64,000 nucleotides of DNA. Source: Allacma fusca. Lineage: Eukaryota; Arthropoda; Collembola; Symphypleona; Sminthuridae. Positions within the stretch are counted from its first letter, which is position 1. Every line of letters starts with the position of its first letter. The notes under the pieces are model-generated. The model worked only from the letters and a program-made list of their open reading frames with translations. It made no database searches and was not told the origin of the DNA. The DNA lies in the NCBI GenBank assembly GCA_947179485.1, contig OX359246.1, forward strand, positions 14,384,001-14,448,000. Reading direction: 5' to 3'. Of this stretch, positions 56,201 through 64,000 are shown piece by piece. Both the position numbers and the translations under genes were made by a program.

Positions 56201-59200
56201 TCTAGGTTCGCTAGCGCTCACCATAAGTGCGGCCTTAACTAACAGGGGTCTGGTTAGTGTTTTATTTTAATCAGTAGTCTTTTATTTGGTCCTCCTCTAT
56301 TTTTACCCCTTTATTACTTACTTATCCCATTTTTTCAAGCAAAAGTCCCCTTTTGCTATTTATTTTAGTCAAAAAAATTTTCGCCGCTTGAAGCGGCATT
56401 TCTAGGTTCGCTAGCGCTCACCATAAGTGCGGCCTTAACTAACAGGGGTCTGGTTAGTGTTTTATTTTAATCAGTAGTCTTTTATTTGGTCCTCCTCTAT
56501 TTTTACCCCTTTATTACTTACTTATCCCATTTTTTCAAGCAAAAGTCCCCTTTTGCTATTTATTTTAGTCAAAAAAATTTTCGCCGCTTGAAGCGGCATT
56601 TGTAGGTTCGCTAGCGCTCACCATAAGTGCGGCCTTAACAAACAGGGGTCTGGTTAGTGTTTTATTTTAATCAGTAGTCTTTTATTTGGTCCTCCTCTAT
56701 TTTTACCCCTTTATTACTTACTTATCCCATTTTTTCAAGCAAAAGTCCCCTTTTGCTATTTATTTTAGTCAAAAAAATTTTCGCAGCTTGAAGCGGCATT
56801 TCTAGGTTCGCTAGCGCTCACCATAAGTGCGGCCTTAACTAACAGGGGTCTGGTTAGTGTTTTATTTTAATCAGTAGTCTTTTATTTGGTCCTCCTCTAT
56901 TTTTACCCCTTTATTACTTACTTATCCCATTTTTTCAAGCAAAAGTCCCCTTTTGCTATTTATTTTAGTCAAAAAAATTTTCGCCGCTTGAAGCGGCATT
57001 TCTAGGTTCGCTAGCGCTCACCATAAGTGCGGCCTTAACTAACAGGGGTCTGGTTAGTGTTTTATTTTAATCAGTAGTCTTTTATTTGGTCCTCCTCTAT
57101 TTTTACCCCTTTATTACTTACTTATCCCATTTTTTCAAGCAAAAGTCCCCTTTTGCTATTTATTTTAGTCAAAAAAATTTTCGCCGCTTGAAGCGGCATT
57201 TGTAGGTTCGCTAGCGCTCACCATAAGTGCGGCCTTAACTAACAGGGGTCTGGTTAGTGTTTTATTTTAATCAGTAGTCTTTTATTTGGTCCTCCTCTAT
57301 TTTTACCCCTTTATTACTTACTTATCCCATTTTTTCAAGCAAAAGTCCCCTTTTGCTATTTATTTTAGTCAAAAAAATTTTCGCCGCTTGAAGCGGCATT
57401 TCTAGGTTCGCTAGCGCTCACCATAAGTGCGGCCTTAACAAACAGGGGTCTGGTTAGTGTTTTATTTTAATCAGTAGTCTTTTATTTGGTCCTCCTCTAT
57501 TTTTACCCCTTTATTACTTACTTATCCCATTTGTTCAAGCAAAAGTCCCCTTTTGCTATTTATTTTAGTCAAAAAATTTTCGCCGCTTGAAGCGGCATTT
57601 GTAGGTTCGCTAGCGCTCACCATAAGTGCGGCCTTAACTAACAGGGGTCTGGTTAGTGTTTTATTTTAATCAGTAGTCTTTTATTTGGTCCTCCTCTATT
57701 TTTACCCCTTTATTACTTACTTATCCCATTTTTTCAAGCAAAAGTCCCCTTTTGCTATTTATTTTAGTCAAAAAAATTTTCGCCGCTTGAAGCGGCATTT
57801 GTAGGTTCGCTAGCGCTCACCATAAGTGCGGCCTTAACAAACAGGGGTCTGGTTAGTGTTTTATTTTAATCAGTAGTCTTTTATTTGGTCCTCCTCTATT
57901 TTTACCCCTTTATTACTTACTTATCCCATTTTTTCAAGCAAAAGTCCCCTTTTGCTATTTATTTTAGTCAAAAAAATTTTCGCCGCTTGAAGCGGCATTT
58001 CTAGGTTCGCTAGCGCTCACCATAAGTGCGGCCTTAACTAACAGGGGTCTGGTTAGTGTTTTATTTTAATCAGTAGTCTTTTATTTGGTCCTCCTCTATT
58101 TTTACCCCTTTATTACTTACTTATCCCATTTTTTCAAGCAAAAGTCCCCTTTTGCTATTTATTTTAGTCAAAAAAATTTCGCCGCTTGAAGCGGCATTTC
58201 TAGGTTCGCTGGCGCTCACCATAAGTGCGGCCTTAACTAACAGGGGTCTGGTTAGTGTTTTATTTTAATCAGTAGTCTTTTATTTGGTCCTCCTCTATTT
58301 TTACCCCTTTATTACTGACTTATCCCATTTTTTCAAGCAAAAGTCCCCTTTTGCTATTTATTTTAGTCAAAAAATTTTCGCCGCTTGAAGCGGCATTTCT
58401 AGGTTCGCTAGCGCTCACCATAAGTGCGGCCTTAACTAACAGGGGTCTGGTTAGTGTTTTATTTTAATCAGTAGTCTTTTATTTGGTCCTCCTCTATTTT
58501 TACCCCTTTATTACTTACTTATCCCATTTTTTCAAGCAAAAGTCCCCTTTTGCTATTTATTTTAGTCAAAAAAATTTTCGCCGCTTGAAGCGGCATTTGT
58601 AGGTTCGCTAGCGCTCACCATAAGTGCGGCCTTAACTAACAGGGGTCTGGTTAGTGTTTTATTTTAATCAGTAGTCTTTTATTTGGTCCTCCTCTATTTT
58701 TACCCCTTTATTACTTACTTATCCCATTTTTTCAAGCAAAAGTCCCCTTTTGCTATTTATTTTAGTCAAAAAAATTTTCGCCGCTTGAAGCGGCATTTCT
58801 AGGTTCGCTAGCGCTCACCATAAGTGCGGCCTTAACTAACAGGGGTCTGGTTAGTGTTTTATTTTAATCAGTAGTCTTTTATTTGGTCCTCCTCTATTTT
58901 TACCCCTTTATTACTTACTTATCCCATTTTTTCAAGCAAAAGTCCCCTTTTGCTATTTATTTTAGTCAAAAAAATTTCGCCGCTTGAAGCGGCATTTCTA
59001 GGTTCGCTGGCGCTCACCATAAGTGCGGCCTTAACTAACAGGGGTCTGGTTAGTGTTTTATTTTAATCAGTAGTCTTTTATTTGGTCCTCCTCTATTTTT
59101 ACCCCTTTATTACTGACTTATCCCATTTTTTCAAGCAAAAGTCCCCTTTTGCTATTTATTTTAGTCAAAAAATTTTCGCCGCTTGAAGCGGCATTTCTAG

Positions 59201-62200
59201 GTTCGCTAGCGCTCACCATAAGTGCGGCCTTAACTAACAGGGGTCTGGTTAGTGTTTTATTTTAATCAGTAGTCTTTTATTTGGTCCTCCTCTATTTTTA
59301 CCCCTTTATTACTTACTTATCCCATTTTTTCAAGCAAAAGTCCCCTTTTGCTATTTATTTTAGTCAAAAAAATTTTCGCCGCTTGAAGCGGCATTTGTAG
59401 GTTCGCTAGCGCTCACCACAGGTGCGGCTTTAACAAACAGGGGTCTGGTTAGTGTTTTATTTTAATCAGTAGTCTTTTATTTGGTCCTCCTCTATTTTTA
59501 CCCCTTTATTACTTACTTATCCCATTTTTTCAAGCAAAAGTCCCCTTTTGCTATTTATTTTAGTCAAAAAAAAATTTCGCCGCTTGAAGCGGCATTTCTA
59601 GGTTCGCTAGCGCTCACCATAAGTGCGGCCTTAACTAACAGGGGTCTGGTTAGTGTTTTATTTTAATCAGTAGTCTTTTATTTGGTCCTCCTCTATTTTT
59701 ACCCCTTTATTACTTACTTATCCCATTTTTTCAAGAAAAAGTCCCCTTTTGCTATTTATTTTAGTCAAAAAAAATTCGCCGCTTGAAGCGGCATTTGTAG
59801 GTTCGCTAGCGCTCACCATAAGTGCGGCCTTAACAAACAGGGGTCTGGTTAGTGTTTTATTTTAATCAGTAGTCTTTTATTTGGTCCTCCTCTATTTTTA
59901 CCCCTTTATTACTTACTTATCCCATTTTTTCAAGCAAAAGTCCCCTTTTGCTATTTATTTTAGTCAAAAAAATTTTCGCCGCTTGAAGCGGCATTTCTAG
60001 GTTCGCTAGCGCTCACCATAAGTGCGGCCTTAACAAACAGGGGTCTGGTTAGTGTTTTATTTTAATCAGTAGTCTTTTATTTGGTCCTCCTCTATTTTTA
60101 CCCCTTTATTACTTACTTATCCCATTTTTTCAAGCAAAAGTCCCCTTTTGCTATTTATTTTAGTCAAAAAAATTTTCGCCGCTTGAAGCGGCATTTGTAG
60201 GTTCGCTAGCGCTCACCACAGGTGCGGCCTTAACAAACAGGGGTCTGGTTAGTGTTTTATTTTAATCAGTAGTCTTTTATTTGGTCCTCCTCTATTTTTA
60301 CCCCTTTATTACTTACTTATCCCATTTTTTCAAGCAAAAGTCCCCTTTTGCTATTTATTTTAGTCAAAAAAATTTCGCCGCTTGAAGCGGCATTTGTAGG
60401 TTCGCTAGCGCTCACCATAAGTGCGGCCTTAACAAACAGGGGTCTGGTTAGTGTTTTATTTTAATCAGTAGTCTTTTATTTGGTCCTCCTCTATTTTTAC
60501 CCCTTTATTACTTACTTATCCCATTTTTTCAAGCAAAAGTCCCCTTTTGCTATTTATTTTAGTCAAAAAAAAATTTCGCCGCTTGAAGCGGCATTTCTAG
60601 GTTCGCTAGCGCTCACCATAAGTGCGGCCTTAACAAACAGGGGTCTGGTTAGTGTTTTATTTTAATCAGTAGTCTTTTATTTGGTCCTCCTCTATTTTTA
60701 CCCCTTTATTACTTACTTATCCCATTTTTTCAAGCAAAAGTCCCCTTTTGCTATTTATTTTAGTCAAAAAAATTTCGCCGCTTGAAGCGGCATTTGTAGG
60801 TTCGCTAGCGCTCACCATAAGTGCGGCCTTAACAAACAGGGGTCTGGTTAGTGTTTTATTTTAATCAGTAGTCTTTTATTTGGTCCTCCTCTATTTTTAC
60901 CCCTTTATTACTTACTTATCCCATTTTTTCAAGCAAAAGTCCCCTTTTGCTATTTATTTTAGTCAAAAAAAATTTCGCCGCTTGAAGCGGCATTTGTAGG
61001 TTCGCTAGCGCTCACCACAGGTGCGGCCTTAACAAACAGGGGTCTGGTTAGTGTTTTATTTTAATCAGTAGTCTTTTATTTGGTCCTCCTCTATTTTTAC
61101 CCCTTTATTACTGACTTATCCCATTTTTTCAAGCAAAAGTCCCCTTTTGCTATTTATTTTAGTCAAAAAATTTTCGCCGCTTGAAGCGGCATTTCTAGGT
61201 TCGCTAGCGCTCACCATAAGTGCGGCCTTAACTAACAGGGGTCTGGTTAGTGTTTTATTTTAATCAGTAGTCTTTTATTTGGTCCTCCTCTATTTTTACC
61301 CCTTTATTACTTACTTATCCCATTTTTTCAAGCAAAAGTCCCCTTTTGCTATTTATTTTAGTCAAAAAAATTTTCGCCGCTTGAAGCGGCATTTGTAGGT
61401 TCGCTAGCGCTCACCACAGGTGCGGCTTTAACAAACAGGGGTCTGGTTAGTGTTTTATTTTAATCAGTAGTCTTTTATTTGGTCCTCCTCTATTTTTACC
61501 CCTTTATTACTTACTTATCCCATTTTTTCAAGCAAAAGTCCCCTTTTGCTATTTATTTTAGTCAAAAAAAAATTTCGCCGCTTGAAGCGGCATTTCTAGG
61601 TTCGCTAGCGCTCACCATAAGTGCGGCCTTAACTAACAGGGGTCTGGTTAGTGTTTTATTTTAATCAGTAGTCTTTTATTTGGTCCTCCTCTATTTTTAC
61701 CCCTTTATTACTTACTTATCCCATTTTTTCAAGAAAAAGTCCCCTTTTGCTATTTATTTTAGTCAAAAAAATTTCGCCGCTTGAAGCGGCATTTGTAGGT
61801 TCGCTAGCGCTCACCATAAGTGCGGCCTTAACAAACAGGGGTCTGGTTAGTGTTTTATTTTAATCAGTAGTCTTTTATTTGGTCCTCCTCTATTTTTACC
61901 CCTTTATTACTTACTTATCCCATTTTTTCAAGCAAAAGTCCCCTTTTGCTATTTATTTTAGTCAAAAAAATTTTCGCCGCTTGAAGCGGCATTTGTAGGT
62001 TCGCTAGCGCTCACCACAGGTGCGGCCTTAACAAACAGGGGTCTGGTTAGTGTTTTATTTTAATCAGTAGTCTTTTATTTGGTCCTCCTCTATTTTTACC
62101 CCTTTATTACTTACTTATCCCATTTTTTCAAGCAAAAGTCCCCTTTTGCTATTTATTTTAGTCAAAAAAATTTCGCCGCTTGAAGCGGCATTTGTAGGTT

Positions 62201-64000
62201 CGCTAGCGCTCACCATAAGTGCGGCCTTAACAAACAGGGGTCTGGTTAGTGTTTTATTTTAATCAGTAGTCTTTTATTTGGTCCTCCTCTATTTTTACCC
62301 CTTTATTACTTACTTATCCCATTTTTTCAAGCAAAAGTCCCCTTTTGCTATTTATTTTAGTCAAAAAAAAATTTCGCCGCTTGAAGCGGCATTTCTAGGT
62401 TCGCTAGCGCTCACCATAAGTGCGGCCTTAACAAACAGGGGTCTGGTTAGTGTTTTATTTTAATCAGTAGTCTTTTATTTGGTCCTCCTCTATTTTTACC
62501 CCTTTATTACTTACTTATCCCATTTTTTCAAGCAAAAGTCCCCTTTTGCTATTTATTTTAGTCAAAAAAATTTCGCCGCTTGAAGCGGCATTTGTAGGTT
62601 CGCTAGCGCTCACCATAAGTGCGGCCTTAACAAACAGGGGTCTGGTTAGTGTTTTATTTTAATCAGTAGTCTTTTATTTGGTCCTCCTCTATTTTTACCC
62701 CTTTATTACTTACTTATCCCATTTTTTCAAGCAAAAGTCCCCTTTTGCTATTTATTTTAGTCAAAAAAATTTTCGCCGCTTGAAGCGGCATTTCTAGGTT
62801 CGCTAGCGCTCACCATAAGTGCGGCCTTAACTAACAGGGGTCTGGTTAGTGTTTTATTTTAATCAGTAGTCTTTTATTTGGTCCTCCTCTATTTTTACCC
62901 CTTTATTACTTACTTATCCCATTTTTTCAAGCAAAAGTCCCCTTTTGCTATTTATTTTAGTCAAAAAAATTTTCGCCGCTTGAAGCGGCATTTGTAGGTT
63001 CGCTAGCGCTCACCATAAGTGCGGCCTTAACTAACAGGGGTCTGGTTAGTGTTTTATTTTAATCAGTAGTCTTTTATTTGGTCCTCCTCTATTTTTACCC
63101 CTTTATTACTTACTTATCCCATTTTTTCAAGCAAAAGTCCCCTTTTGCTATTTATTTTAGTCAAAAAAATTTTCGCCGCTTGAAGCGGCATTTGTAGGTT
63201 CGCTAGCGCTCACCATAAGTGCGGCCTTAACAAACAGGGGTCTGGTTAGTGTTTTATTTTAATCAGTAGTCTTTTATTTGGTCCTCCTCTATTTTTACCC
63301 CTTTATTACTTACTTATCCCATTTTTTCAAGCAAAAGTCCCCTTTTGCTATTTATTTTAGTCAAAAAAATTTTCGCCGCTTGAAGCGGCATTTCTAGGTT
63401 CGCTAGCGCTCACCATAAGTGCGGCCTTAACTAACAGGGGTCTGGTTAGTGTTTTATTTTAATCAGTAGTCTTTTATTTGGTCCTCCTCTATTTTTACCC
63501 CTTTATTACTTACTTATCCCATTTTTTCAAGCAAAAGTCCCCTTTTGCTATTTATTTTAGTCAAAAAAATTTTCGCCGCTTGAAGCGGCATTTGTAGGTT
63601 CGCTAGCGCTCACCATAAGTGCGGCCTTAACTAACAGGGGTCTGGTTAGTGTTTTATTTTAATCAGTAGTCTTTTATTTGGTCCTCCTCTATTTTTACCC
63701 CTTTATTACTTACTTATCCCATTTTTTCAAGCAAAAGTCCCCTTTTGCTATTTATTTTAGTCAAAAAAATTTTCGCCGCTTGCAGCGGCATTTCTAGGTT
63801 CGCTAGCGCTCACCATAAGTGCGGCCTTAACTAACAGGGGTCTGGTTAGTGTTTTATTTTAATCAGTAGTCTTTTATTTGGTCCTCCTCTATTTTTACCC
63901 CTTTATTACTTACTTATCCCATTTTTTCAAGCAAAAGTCCCCTTTTGCTATTTATTTTAGTCAAAAAAATTTTCGCCGCTTGAAGCGGCATTTCTAGGTT
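53093..64000 (+). repeat. Satellite array, about 200-bp monomer, about 54 copies, runs off the window
   Basis: Head-to-tail monomers start at about 53093 and continue to the window end. Spacing of the 'ggtcctcctct' word is 199-200 bp. Each unit has, in order: a T/C-rich stretch, a hairpin (agcaaaag tccc cttttgct), an intron-end-like 'ctatttattttag', an A-run followed by a T-run of variable length, a perfect 7-bp hairpin (gccgctt g aagcggc), 'ggttcgctagcgctcacc', 'ccttaac(a/t)aacaggggtctg', then 'gttagtg'. Variants (tctagg/tgtagg, caaac/ctaac, cataag/cacagg) mark local higher-order patterns, including an approximately 2-kb block repeated at 59.1-60.9 and 61.1-62.9 kb. The outermost unit (53093-53280) differs most, as expected at an array edge. 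The 61-codon frames at 59481, 60480, 61479 and 62278 are by-products. Confidence 0.95.

Noticed and set aside
59481-62463. Four 61-codon frames as separate genes
   Set aside because: Identical by-products of satellite units with a long A-run; they begin inside the intron-like part and lack an ATG (TTG start).
53093-64000. CRISPR-like array
   Set aside because: The whole 200-bp unit is repeated with no unique spacers, next to spliced eukaryotic genes; it is a satellite.
1-64000. Retroelements, reverse transcriptase, rRNA or tRNA genes
   Set aside because: No recognisable motif was seen by eye on either strand; short or degraded ones could be missed without a search tool.

Overview
The window looks like arthropod nuclear DNA, most likely from a springtail (Collembola) or a close hexapod relative. 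It is AT-rich, has short introns with GT/AG borders, and carries two arthropod chemoreceptor families plus many non-autonomous DNA transposons. The springtail assignment is inferred from the style of the receptors (intronless divergent ionotropic receptors, and a three-exon gustatory-type receptor); no marker gene proves it. I recognised no retroelement, prophage, rRNA or tRNA.

Left half (1-38.2 kb): six tandem, intronless, minus-strand genes for divergent ionotropic receptors (IRs) at 1113-3290, 4628-6730, 9266-11455, 15846-17969, 31886-34027 and 36002-38176. By eye they group as (1st,(4th,5th)), (2nd,3rd), with the 6th an outlier. The third has one in-frame stop but is otherwise complete. 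A plus-strand three-exon gustatory/odorant-receptor-like gene (19959-22548) interrupts the array and also has one in-frame stop near its end. Related, diverged repeat modules lie just upstream of several IR starts, and two IRs share a TATA-containing block.

Mobile DNA: a decayed CACTA/EnSpm-like element (about 26.69-31.17 kb) holds the C-terminal part of a transposase and a DUF4806-type gene, is itself hit by a hAT-like element, and is flanked by a 300-bp inverted repeat pair. hAT-like non-autonomous elements with 8-bp target duplications sit at 8451-8798, 24881-25763, 38600-39785 and 41335-43543; the last contains two further insertions. A TTAA-flanked element (45307-47115) splits a 27-bp tandem array. 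Several short palindromic MITEs are also present.

Right part (47.2-64 kb): a partly broken gene for a small MAM-like secreted protein with a coiled-coil tail (48.1-48.9 kb), a four-exon gene for a small double CxC zinc-finger-like protein (52327-53275), and then a satellite array of about 54 monomers of about 200 bp running off the window end. The last exon of the zinc-finger-like gene is the first member of this satellite: every monomer carries a copy of that exon with its splice acceptor and a possible donor. This exon-bearing satellite is the most unusual structure in the window.
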